This document shows positions 1-7,893 of a DNA stretch of 8,175 nt, piece by piece (positions within the stretch are counted from its first letter, which is position 1; every line of letters starts with the position of its first letter). The position numbers were made by a program, and so were the translations under genes. Source of the DNA: an uncultured Verrucomicrobium sp. (GTDB taxonomy: Bacteria > Verrucomicrobiota > Verrucomicrobiia > Methylacidiphilales > GAS474); contig CAISZB010000400.1 in NCBI GenBank assembly GCA_903889845.1, positions 1 through 8,175 on the forward strand. Direction: 5' to 3'. The notes below the pieces were generated by a model. The model saw only the letters and a list, made by a program, of their open reading frames with translations. It ran no database searches and was not told the origin of the DNA.

Positions 1-1
1 C

Positions 2-1216
2 CTGCGCGATAACGGCATGGCGCACTGCTTCAAGCTGATCCATTTCCACATCGGTTCCCAGATCCCCGACATCCAGACGGTGAAGCGGGCAGCCCGCGAA
101 GGGGCGCGCTACTACGCGAAGCTGGCGAAGGAGGGCTTCGCCCTCGGTTACCTCGACGTCGGCGGCGGCCTCGGCGTCGATTACGACGGCAGCCACTCGG
201 CCAATGATACGAGCATCAATTACACCCTTTCCGAATACGCCCGGGACATTGTCTACAACGTCGCGGAAATCTGCAACGAGGAGCAGGTCGCCCATCCGAC
301 GCTGGTCAGCGAGAGCGGTCGGGCGGTCGTCGCCCACCACTCCGTCCTCATCGTCGATGTCTTCGGCGCGATCGAGAAGACGAAGCGGGTCAAGACCGGG
401 GAGGAAGTCATCCCGGCCCACAAGCTGGTCGCCGACCTCATCGACCTCCGGCAGACCCTCAACCGGAAGAACCGCCGGGAGCACTTCCACGACGCCCTCC
501 AGATCAAGGAGGACGCGGAGACGCGCTTCAACCTCGGCCTCCTCAACCTCCAGGCGAAGGCCCAGATCGAGACGCTGTTCTGGGAGATCGCCGAGGAGAT
601 ACTCCGCCACTACCAGGGCGCGCAGACGATCCCGAAGGAAATCCGGGAGCTGGGCGATTCCCTGGGCGACCAGTTCCTTTGCAATTTCTCCCTCTTCCAG
701 TCGCTGATCGACCATTGGGCGCTGGGGCAGATGTTCCCGATCGCGCCGATCCACCGCCTCAACGAGAAACCGGCCCATCAGGGGACGCTGGTCGATATCA
801 CCTGCGATTCGGACGGGAAGATTTCGGAGTTCATCACGGGGGAGGAAGTCGTCCAGGGGACGCTCCCGCTTCACGCGATGGACGGGCGGCCCTACTACCT
901 GGGCATCTTCCTCATGGGAGCCTACCAGGACATCATGGGGGACCAGCACAACCTCTTCGGCAACGTGAACGAGGCCCATGTCTTCCTCGACCCCGACGAA
1001 GAGGATGGTTTCTACATCGAGGAGACGATCCCCGGCGTCACGATCGGGGAGATGCTCGCCTCGGTCCAATACGATCCCCATCTGATCGAGCGGGCGATGA
1101 AGCAGCAGATCGACGCCGCGATCAAGTCGGACGTCCTGAAGCCGAACGAGGCGATGCGGCTGCTGGAGAATTACGAGAAGGGGTTGAAGGGATCGACCTA
1201 TCTTCAGTTCGATTGA
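2..1216 (+). CDS. speA: Biosynthetic arginine decarboxylase SpeA (5' partial, C-terminal ~404 codons)
   Basis: PLP-dependent decarboxylation of L-arginine to agmatine, the first step of the agmatine route to putrescine and spermidine. The reading frame is open from base 2, so the N-terminus lies outside the window; the family is usually about 630–660 aa and about 404 codons are present. Visible motifs are HFHIGSQIPD (41–70), the glycine-rich phosphate-binding stretch GGGLGVDYDGS (161–193), SESGR (308–322), and late in the protein CDSDGK (803–820), which matches the conserved Cys/Asp active-site segment of fold-III decarboxylases. The region between SESGR and CDSDGK fits the helical bundle inserted in SpeA-type enzymes, and YYLGIFLMGAYQD follows near the C-terminus. 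The protein ends normally at TGA 1214–1216. The next gene starts 13 nt later on the same strand, so co-transcription is possible. The ATG at 17 is internal, not the start. Family assignment is secure; nothing can be said about its promoter. Confidence 0.95.
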   Translation: MRDNGMAHCFKLIHFHIGSQIPDIQTVKRAAREGARYYAKLAKEGFALGYLDVGGGLGVDYDGSHSANDTSINYTLSEYARDIVYNVAEICNEEQVAHPTLVSESGRAVVAHHSVLIVDVFGAIEKTKRVKTGEEVIPAHKLVADLIDLRQTLNRKNRREHFHDALQIKEDAETRFNLGLLNLQAKAQIETLFWEIAEEILRHYQGAQTIPKEIRELGDSLGDQFLCNFSLFQSLIDHWALGQMFPIAPIHRLNEKPAHQGTLVDITCDSDGKISEFITGEEVVQGTLPLHAMDGRPYYLGIFLMGAYQDIMGDQHNLFGNVNEAHVFLDPDEEDGFYIEETIPGVTIGEMLASVQYDPHLIERAMKQQIDAAIKSDVLKPNEAMRLLENYEKGLKGSTYLQFD

Positions 1217-1229
1217 GCCTTTCCCGGTC

Positions 1230-2240
1230 ATGACGTCGCAACGCCTCGCGGGTTTTCTCCTCGGGGCGTGGGTCTTTGGGTTCGTCCTGGTTGCCGTCCC
1301 GCTCCGGGCCGAGGGCGGGGAGAAGGCCTTCACGGTCTGCTGGTGGAATATCGAGAACTTCGGCGTCGCCGACCGCTTCATCGACGGGCGGTACGTCGCC
1401 TCGGCGATGAAACCGGCCTCGGAGATCAACGCCGTCGTCGCGATTTTGCGGAAGATCCATCCCGATATTTTGGGCGTCGCCGAGGTCCTCCGCGAGCCGC
1501 AGGACCGGAATCTGAACCTTCTTAGGGCTGTCCTCCGGCAAGGAGGACTCGATTATCCGGCGATGGCCACGGTCCACGGGTCCGATCCGCGCATTCAGGT
1601 TGTGCTGCTCTCGCGCTTTCCGATCTTTTCGGTCGAGGAACTGAACCGGGACCGTTTCCCGGTGACCCTCGTCAGCCCGCAGACGGGGGCGACGGAACCG
1701 GCGGAGTTTCGGGTCAACCGGGGGTTTGTCCTGGCCCAGGTCGAGGCCGCGCCGGGGTATCGGCTGGGGGTGATGCTGGCCCATTTGAAGTCGAAGAAGG
1801 TCGAGGCGGGGGTCCTCCCGGAGGAGCCGGGGGAGACCGGGGACGCCGTGGTCCGGCGGAAGGAGGCCGGGGTCCTTCGGGCCCGGGCGGAGGATTTCCT
1901 TTCCCGCAATCCGGGGGAAGACCTCCTGGTCATGGGCGATTTGAACGACACCGAGGAGAGCCGGACGCTCCACGTGATCCTCGACCGGTCGCCGCTGTGG
2001 GCCTTGCCTCTGGCCGACTGGGCGGGGGAGATGTGGACGGAGATCGTTTATCCGAAGGAGGCGCGGGAACGGATTGATTATCTGCTGGTCAATGCCTCCT
2101 TGCGGCAGAGGTTCGACTCTGGCGCTGGGGCCTCGTATCTTTATCGGGGGAGGCCGGAGGAGGGGGCAGGGCTCGATGCCGCGACGGCGAGCGATCACCG
2201 GCCTCTGGTTGCCCGGTTCAGGCTGGGGACGCAGAAGTAG
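1230..2240 (+). CDS. Secreted endonuclease/exonuclease/phosphatase-family protein
   Basis: A 336-aa protein of the EEP (DNase I-like, Mg-dependent phosphodiesterase/phosphatase) fold. The N-terminus looks like a Sec signal peptide: MTSQR, a hydrophobic core to about residue 25, and probable cleavage near PLRA/EG (residues 27–28). Mature-part motifs occur in family order: WNIENF (39–44), the metal-ligand Glu in GVAEV (E85), RIQVVLLSR (121–129), the His in LAHLKSK (H185), GDLND (236–240), RIDYLLV (281–287) and the terminal SDHRP (D322, H323). All catalytic positions expected of the fold appear intact. The exact substrate (nucleic acid, phospholipid, inositol phosphate or other) cannot be read from sequence. 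The start is the first ATG after the speA stop, and the signal peptide supports it, but there is no clear Shine-Dalgarno sequence (upstream is gcctttcccggtc). Export suggests periplasmic or extracellular action, so a functional link to arginine decarboxylase is not obvious. Confidence 0.85.
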   Translation: MTSQRLAGFLLGAWVFGFVLVAVPLRAEGGEKAFTVCWWNIENFGVADRFIDGRYVASAMKPASEINAVVAILRKIHPDILGVAEVLREPQDRNLNLLRAVLRQGGLDYPAMATVHGSDPRIQVVLLSRFPIFSVEELNRDRFPVTLVSPQTGATEPAEFRVNRGFVLAQVEAAPGYRLGVMLAHLKSKKVEAGVLPEEPGETGDAVVRRKEAGVLRARAEDFLSRNPGEDLLVMGDLNDTEESRTLHVILDRSPLWALPLADWAGEMWTEIVYPKEARERIDYLLVNASLRQRFDSGAGASYLYRGRPEEGAGLDAATASDHRPLVARFRLGTQK

Positions 2241-2241
2241 C

Positions 2242-2262
2242 GTAAAAAAGTGTAGGCCTGAC
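2242..2262 (+). repeat. Left copy of a degenerate 21-nt motif, inverted relative to 3336–3356
   Basis: This stretch begins GTAAAAAAGTGTAGG and ends CCTGAC. Its reverse complement matches 3336–3356 at 17 of 21 positions by hand alignment. A looser copy in direct orientation lies at 3383–3407, sharing AAAGTGT and CTGACGC followed by TAA. It sits directly after the stop codon of the nuclease-family gene and before the lower-GC gene. It may be a dispersed intergenic repeat or a worn terminal inverted repeat; a genome-wide count would decide. Confidence 0.45.
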
Positions 2263-2320
2263 GCTAAAGAGTGCTTCGTTCCGATTTGGCAAAAAGACCG
2301 AAGTGTGCCCCAATGGGGAG

Positions 2321-3277
2321 ATGCGAGTCCCGTCCACGATCCTCTCGAAATGCTGGACGGGGTTGGGGATCTCCCTTCTCCTCTTTCTTTCCGTCTCAGC
2401 TCTCGCTGAAGACGAGACCGATCCCAACGTCATTTTTCAGAAGATGTTTGCCCGCTATCAGGCGTTGGAAACCTATTCTGGCGAGGGCGTTATAACCTCG
2501 GAGAGCACTTCGGAACGGGGAACCAGGCGGACCGAAAGGACCTTTTCGATCAAACTCAAGAAGCCAAATCAATACCTCATCACCTTCAAGCAAACGAGTA
2601 CCTCGGAGACCGGCGTCGCATATAAGACGAAACAGGGGGCGGTATGGAGTGACGGGACGCAGAGGCTTCTTTATCTGGGACCAGATAACTATTTCAGAGC
2701 ACCTACCGACGAAAGGGCGATCAGCATGGCCGTCATGTTTGGGGGTTCAGATCAGATCATCGCGGCGCTTTTTTTCCCGAGCTTGGCTTCCCTGAATGTC
2801 CCGCTCCGCATGAATGCCCTCGTTCTCGAAAAAGCCGAGGCGATCAATGGTGAGGATTGCTACGTGATCAGCGGCCTCATAGAGCATGGCGCACGAAGGA
2901 CTGTCTGGATTTCCAAATCGAGCTTCTCATTCATTCAGACTGGATTCACGGCCACTTCCTCGCCGGGCACTGTGACCACCTACCGCAGCGACGACCTGCT
3001 CGACATGCTAAGCAAGCAGAGGGGGTTTCCGGTTGGCGAGGCGAGCCGTCAAAAAATGCGGGAAATCCTGCAACAGGAAGACGCCGCCATTGATAAGGGG
3101 CAAAGCACAAGCGTGACGACCCAAACCTACACTCCGATCGCATCACCCGATTTTACCGACGCCGATCTTTCCTACACTCCTCCGGCGGGTGCCGTGATCA
3201 GGGATTCCCTGATTATTCGGATGTCGTCGGCAGAGTCGAAGCCGGGGCTTCCCCCCAGCCTCCCCTCAACGCCTTGA
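2321..3277 (+). CDS. Secreted LolA-like / DUF2092-type protein of unknown function
   Basis: Predicted periplasmic protein of 318 aa from ATG 2321, or 324 aa from GTG 2303. ATG 2321 is preferred because it gives a clean signal peptide: MRVPSTILSK, then a hydrophobic core, with likely cleavage after ALA at about residue 29. Neither start has a well-spaced Shine-Dalgarno; GGGGAG directly abuts ATG 2321 and lies in a small CCCC-AAT-GGGG hairpin (2308–2318). The mature part resembles the half-barrel LolA/LolB superfamily as seen in DUF2092 proteins: an early helix (VIFQKMFARYQALETYSGEG), then alternating beta strands including LKKPNQYLITF, WSDGTQRLLYL, INGEDCYVISG and RRTVWISKSS, and a late DFTDADLSYTPPAGA segment typical of such proteins. 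The family binds lipid or lipoprotein acyl chains in some members; the ligand here is unknown. Codon choice is more mixed and GC lower than in the neighbours, and repeats lie on both sides, which suggests later acquisition. No neighbour clarifies its role. Confidence 0.7.
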   Translation: MRVPSTILSKCWTGLGISLLLFLSVSALAEDETDPNVIFQKMFARYQALETYSGEGVITSESTSERGTRRTERTFSIKLKKPNQYLITFKQTSTSETGVAYKTKQGAVWSDGTQRLLYLGPDNYFRAPTDERAISMAVMFGGSDQIIAALFFPSLASLNVPLRMNALVLEKAEAINGEDCYVISGLIEHGARRTVWISKSSFSFIQTGFTATSSPGTVTTYRSDDLLDMLSKQRGFPVGEASRQKMREILQQEDAAIDKGQSTSVTTQTYTPIASPDFTDADLSYTPPAGAVIRDSLIIRMSSAESKPGLPPSLPSTP

Positions 3278-3335
3278 TCAGCGACACGGCGGCCTGCAGG
3301 CGCGTCGAGCGTCTTGGCGTCAGGTCCGCATAGGT

Positions 3336-3356
3336 ATCAGGTCTACACCTTTATAC
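3336..3356 (-). repeat. Right inverted copy of the degenerate 21-nt motif
   Basis: Reads ATCAGGTCTACACC then TTTATAC on the + strand, and matches the reverse complement of 2242–2262 at 17 of 21 positions. A second partial echo, GCGTCAGG, lies just upstream at 3317–3324. Its right part also forms the left arm of the imperfect palindrome at 3345–3389. It lies between the convergent genes ending at 3277 and 3404. Confidence 0.45.
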
Positions 3357-3389
3357 ATTCAGCCCCGAACGGCGAATGCATCAAAGTGT
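3345..3389. repeat. Imperfect palindrome (REP-like hairpin) between convergent genes
   Basis: Arms 3345–3364 and 3371–3389 can form 17 Watson-Crick pairs around the 6-nt loop CCGAAC (3365–3370). The best block is CATTC(A)GCC against GGCGAATG. One base is bulged at 3361, one at 3382 and one C at 3348/3349, and there is one A·C mismatch at 3355/3379. No T-run follows on either strand, so it is not a classical intrinsic terminator, though it sits where a bidirectional one would be expected. The shape (long, bulged, made of two inverted copies of one motif) resembles REP/BIME-type elements. Confidence 0.5.
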
Positions 3390-3407
3390 GCGGCTGCTGA
3401 CGCCTAA
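3383..3407 (+). repeat. Third, looser copy of the AAAGTGT…CTGACGC motif
   Basis: AAAGTGT (3383–3389) is followed by CTGACGCC and TAA (3398–3407), in the same order and direction as in the left copy at 2247–2267, with a 4-nt length difference in between. It runs into the last codons of the minus-strand DedA-family gene, whose TAG stop is 3406–3404. Together with 3336–3356 it forms an inverted pair flanking the palindrome loop. Similarity is modest and by eye only. Confidence 0.3.
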
Positions 3408-4081
3408 TGGTGCATCCGCAGCACCTTAACCAAAATCGCCAGCGGGATGACGATGCAGCCCATGAGGAGGAGGAACTTCTTGAAGTGGTTCTCCAGCAGG
3501 TCGCGGACCCGGTCGCCGAAGAGGCGGATGAGGGCGGCGACGAGGAAGAGGCGGGCTCCGCGGCCGATCAGGTCGGCGATGAGGAGGGTGGGCAGCGGGA
3601 CGCCGCAGATGCCGGAGGTGATGGTGAAGACCTTCGCCGGGATGTAGGTGAAGGGGGCGCAGACGAGGACCAGGAAGGCGTTGTTCTGGTACATCGTGGC
3701 GACCTTATCGAATAGCTCCTTATGGAAGCCGGGGATGTGGGCGAACATCCACGGGCCGATCAGGTTCCAGCCGTGGAGGCCGATGTTCCAGCCCGCGATG
3801 GCGCCCAGGAGGGAGAAGGGGAGGGCGATGAGGGGGTAGCGCCACCATTTGGTGGGGTTCGCGAAGGCGAGGACGATGAGGATGGCCTCGGGAGGGATGG
3901 GGAAGAAGGAGGCGTCGGCGAAGGCGACGAGGCAGAGGGCCGGGATGGCGTAGGGGGTGCCGCACCAGTGGAGCGTCCAGTTGTAGAGACGGCGGATGGG
4001 GTGGAGGGCGGTCGGTGCGTTTTCCATAAAAGCTATGTAGCTAAAGGGATTTAAGGGAGGGTTTCCAGAAGAATCGGCCAT
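3404..4081 (-). CDS. DedA/VTT-family (YqaA-like) membrane protein
   Basis: Integral inner-membrane protein, 225 aa from ATG 4081 or 207 aa from ATG 4027. Hydrophobic segments lie at about residues 44–73, 82–102, 134–158, 163–186 and 202–220. Family marks include FADASFFPIPPEAILI (54–69, the re-entrant region with its acidic residues), APFTYIPAKVFTITSG (142–157) and GRGARLF (173–179). DedA/VTT proteins are linked to phospholipid flipping or membrane homeostasis; the exact substrate here is unknown. The start is uncertain. The first 18 residues (MADSSGNPPLNPF…) look less conserved, and the stretch upstream of ATG 4027 is AT-rich, as a leader would be. A TATTAT hexamer on the minus strand overlaps ATG 4081 and could be a −10 box for the shorter form. 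Neither start has a good Shine-Dalgarno. The gene is divergent from gap and convergent with the LolA-like gene. Confidence 0.88.
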   Translation of the reverse strand: MADSSGNPPLNPFSYIAFMENAPTALHPIRRLYNWTLHWCGTPYAIPALCLVAFADASFFPIPPEAILIVLAFANPTKWWRYPLIALPFSLLGAIAGWNIGLHGWNLIGPWMFAHIPGFHKELFDKVATMYQNNAFLVLVCAPFTYIPAKVFTITSGICGVPLPTLLIADLIGRGARLFLVAALIRLFGDRVRDLLENHFKKFLLLMGCIVIPLAILVKVLRMHH

Positions 4082-4106
4082 AATACCCCCGGGGGGCGGT
4101 TTTGCG

Positions 4107-4134
4107 TTGACGGTCCCTCAATCCGCTTCATAAA
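4107..4134 (+). promoter_or_regulatory. Candidate sigma-70 promoter for gap
   Basis: A −35-like TTGACG (4107–4112, 5 of 6 to consensus) is separated by 16 nt from CATAAA (4129–4134, 4 of 6). Transcription would start near 4141, giving a leader of about 95 nt before the gap ATG. The perfect palindrome CCCCCGGGGG (4086–4095) lies just upstream. In the leader, ACACGAAAAG occurs twice, 21 nt apart (4197–4206 and 4218–4227). Placement in the divergent region ahead of a highly expressed gene supports the call, but it is a visual match only. Confidence 0.4.
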
Positions 4135-4213
4135 TGAAGGGCTGGCGTTCCTTTCCTCCTCCGTCTCGGCTGGGGCGGAGGGCGCGGAGAAGCACAACAC
4201 GAAAAGAGAATAA

Positions 4214-5284
<1,071 letters not shown>

Positions 5285-5300
5285 TCGAGGGTTTTAAGAT

Positions 5301-5358
5301 AACGCCGCACGTTCCGAAAAACCTCGGGGCGTGCGGCGTTCCTCTTCCGTTTTCTTTC
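5301..5358 (+). terminator. Strong stem-loop between gap and pgk; partial terminator or processing site
   Basis: AACGCCGCACG (5301–5311) pairs perfectly with CGTGCGGCGTT (5330–5340), an 11-bp GC-rich stem. The 18-nt loop can form an inner CCGA/TCGG stem (5314–5317 with 5324–5327). The following CCTCTTCCGTTTTCTTT is T-rich but interrupted by C and G, so it is a weaker release tract than usual. It could terminate part of the transcripts, protect the gap mRNA 3' end, or mark an RNA-processing point. No convincing separate pgk promoter is seen after it. Confidence 0.55.
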
Positions 5359-5390
5359 CGAACGCCTAACTCCTCACTCCCCCCCTCCCT

Positions 5391-6605
5391 ATGGCCAAAG
5401 TCACGATTCGCGATCTCAATCTCAACGGGCTCCGCACCCTCGTCCGCGTCGACTACAACGTCCCGATCGACGAGAAGGACGGCGCCTTCGTCATCACCGA
5501 CGACACCCGCATCCGCGAAACGCTGCCAACGATCAAGCTCCTCCGCGAGAAGGGAGCCAAGATCATCCTCTGCGCCCATATGGGCCGCCCGAAGGGGAAG
5601 AAGAACCTGAAGGAGAGCCTGGCCCCCGTCGCCGTCCGCCTCGCGGAACTGAGCGGCACGCCCGTCGCCTTCTCCGAGGAGACCGTCGGACCCGTCGCCG
5701 AGGCGAAGGCCGCCGCGCTGAAGCCCGGCGAGATCCTGCTCCTGGAAAACACCCGTTTCTACTCCGAGGAGGAGAAGAACGATCCCGTTTTTGCCGCCCA
5801 GCTCGCGAAGCTGGCCGACGTCTATATCAATGACGCCTTCGGTGCCGCCCACCGCGCCCATGCCTCGACGGAAGGGGTCGCGAAGTTCGTGAAGGAGAAG
5901 GGGATCGGCCTCCTCATGGAGCGGGAGCTGAAGTTCCTCGGCGACGCGGTCGCCAATCCGGCCCGCCCCTTCGTCGTCATCCTCGGCGGGGCGAAGGTCT
6001 CCGACAAGATCAAGGTGATCGACTCCCTCCTCGACAAGGCCGATACGATTCTCATCGGCGGCGCGATGGCCTACACCTTCTCCCTGGCCCTGGGCAAGCA
6101 GGTCGGCAAGTCCCGGACCGAGCCCGATCAGGTCGACACGGCGAAGAAGGCCCTCGAAAAAGCGAAGGCCAAGGGGGTGAAGTTCCTCCTCCCCGTCGAT
6201 AATTTCATCGTCGAGTCGGTCGACTTCGACGCGAAGAAGGTTTCCCCCGGCCGCTACACCGAGGACGCCAACGTCCCCGACGGCTGGCTGGGCGTCGATA
6301 TCGGGCCGAAGACGGTCGCCGAATGGACGACGGAGATTGCCTCGGCCAAGACCGTCCTCTGGAACGGGCCCGCGGGCATCTTCGAGATCAAGGAATGCGC
6401 CAAGGGCACCTTCGCCATCGCCGAAGCCGTGGCTGCGAACTCCGCCGCCACGACGATCATCGGCGGCGGCGACTCCGTCAAGGCCGTGAAGCGGGCGGGG
6501 GTGGCCGACAAGGTCTCCTTCATCTCGACCGGCGGCGGGGCCTCCCTCGAATTCCTCGAAGGGGCCGTCCTCCCCGGCGTCGCCTGCATCCCGGACAAGG
6601 CTTGA
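5391..6605 (+). CDS. pgk: Phosphoglycerate kinase
   Basis: Cytosolic monomeric kinase transferring phosphate between 1,3-bisphosphoglycerate and ADP, directly after Gap in the pathway. At 404 aa it is normal for bacterial enzymes. Substrate-side residues are visible in VRVDYNVP (18–25), DDTRIR (37–42) and the histidine/arginine segment AHMGRPKG (62–69). ENTRFY (119–124) and ND-AFGAAHRAHAS (148–159) follow. Nucleotide-side motifs are GGAKVSDKI (199–207), LIGGAMAYTF (221–230), DIGPKT (303–308), WNGPAGIFE (324–332, where many homologues have WNGPMGVFE), GGGDSV (358–363) and STGGGASLEFLEG (379–391). The start is set by homology of MAKVTIRDLNLNG to Pgk N-termini. There is no Shine-Dalgarno; the leader just before ATG is almost pure pyrimidine (CTCCCCCCCTCCCT). 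It lies 106 nt after gap, with a stem-loop in between. Confidence 0.98.
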   Translation: MAKVTIRDLNLNGLRTLVRVDYNVPIDEKDGAFVITDDTRIRETLPTIKLLREKGAKIILCAHMGRPKGKKNLKESLAPVAVRLAELSGTPVAFSEETVGPVAEAKAAALKPGEILLLENTRFYSEEEKNDPVFAAQLAKLADVYINDAFGAAHRAHASTEGVAKFVKEKGIGLLMERELKFLGDAVANPARPFVVILGGAKVSDKIKVIDSLLDKADTILIGGAMAYTFSLALGKQVGKSRTEPDQVDTAKKALEKAKAKGVKFLLPVDNFIVESVDFDAKKVSPGRYTEDANVPDGWLGVDIGPKTVAEWTTEIASAKTVLWNGPAGIFEIKECAKGTFAIAEAVAANSAATTIIGGGDSVKAVKRAGVADKVSFISTGGGASLEFLEGAVLPGVACIPDKA

Positions 6606-6677
6606 CCGTCCTGCCCGTTCTGCTTCAATAACCACCCGCTCCCGCCCCCGGACCTCCCAAGGGGGCACAACTTATTT

Positions 6678-7472
<795 letters not shown>

Positions 7473-7490
7473 ACGTTTAGAAGGTTTCCC

Positions 7491-7868
7491 ATGCATATCC
7501 TCATCGACATCCTCATCGTCTTCTTCACCGGCCTCAGCGTCCTGCTGGTGCTGGCGATCCTCATGCAGCGCTCGAAGCAGGACGGCCTCGGCGCCGCCTT
7601 TGGCGGGGGGCTGACGGAGACCGTCTTCGGAGCGCAGACCTCGGCGGTCCTGGTGAAGTTCACCACGTGGCTGACGGCGATCTTCTTCCTTCTGGCCATT
7701 GTGCTCGCCTACCTGACGAGCCACGCCTCGAAGGAGTCGACGCTCCACAAGCGCCTCCTCCAGGCCGACCCGGCGGCGGCGACCGCCCCCGCCACCTCGG
7801 CGGCCCCGGCCACTCCGACGACGGGTGCTGCTCCCGCCGCTGCCGATTCCTCGGCGGCGAAGAAGTAG
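7491..7868 (+). CDS. secG: SecG subunit of the SecYEG translocase
   Basis: Small inner-membrane protein that increases the efficiency of protein translocation through SecYE with SecA. It has 125 aa, with two transmembrane helices (about 4–25 and 56–76). Between them is the diagnostic cytosolic loop LMQRSKQDGLGAAFGGG (24–40), followed by TVFGAQTSA (44–52). After the second helix comes a basic patch (HKR, residues 86–88) and an Ala/Pro/Thr-rich tail from about 92 to the end (KK). This tail is longer than in minimal SecG and is probably disordered. Both SecG termini are normally on the periplasmic side. AGAAGG at 7479–7484 lies 6 nt before ATG 7491 and fixes the start. Adjacency to tpiA (18 nt) is a common bacterial arrangement and implies expression with the glycolytic genes. 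The next gene begins 25 nt after the TAG. Confidence 0.95.
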   Translation: MHILIDILIVFFTGLSVLLVLAILMQRSKQDGLGAAFGGGLTETVFGAQTSAVLVKFTTWLTAIFFLLAIVLAYLTSHASKESTLHKRLLQADPAAATAPATSAAPATPTTGAAPAAADSSAAKK

Positions 7869-7893
7869 TCCCCGCTTTTCGGAACGGGAGCGC

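Noticed and set aside
204..707. Ser/Arg-rich plus-strand frame inside speA
   Set aside because: Frame-shifted reading of speA with extreme Ser/Arg bias; the SpeA motifs are continuous in the other frame.
1122..2198. Minus-strand open frame opposite the nuclease-family gene (358 codons)
   Set aside because: Arg/Pro-rich shadow sequence; the plus-strand frame carries a signal peptide and complete catalytic motifs.
2286..2314. TTGGCA at 2286 as a −35 box for the LolA-like gene
   Set aside because: No acceptable −10 hexamer at the proper distance (CCCAAT at 2309–2314); no promoter is claimed.
3278..3407. Possible integron attC site after a single-gene cassette
   Set aside because: The region has a bulged palindrome and a GCCTAAT-like end, but no RYYYAAC/GTTRRRY core pair in the right places and no matching junction on the left side of the gene.
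6644..6666. GCCCCC/GGGGGC stem between pgk and tpiA as a terminator
   Set aside because: Only 6 bp with an 11-nt loop and no T-run; likely to be a chance pairing in GC-rich spacer.
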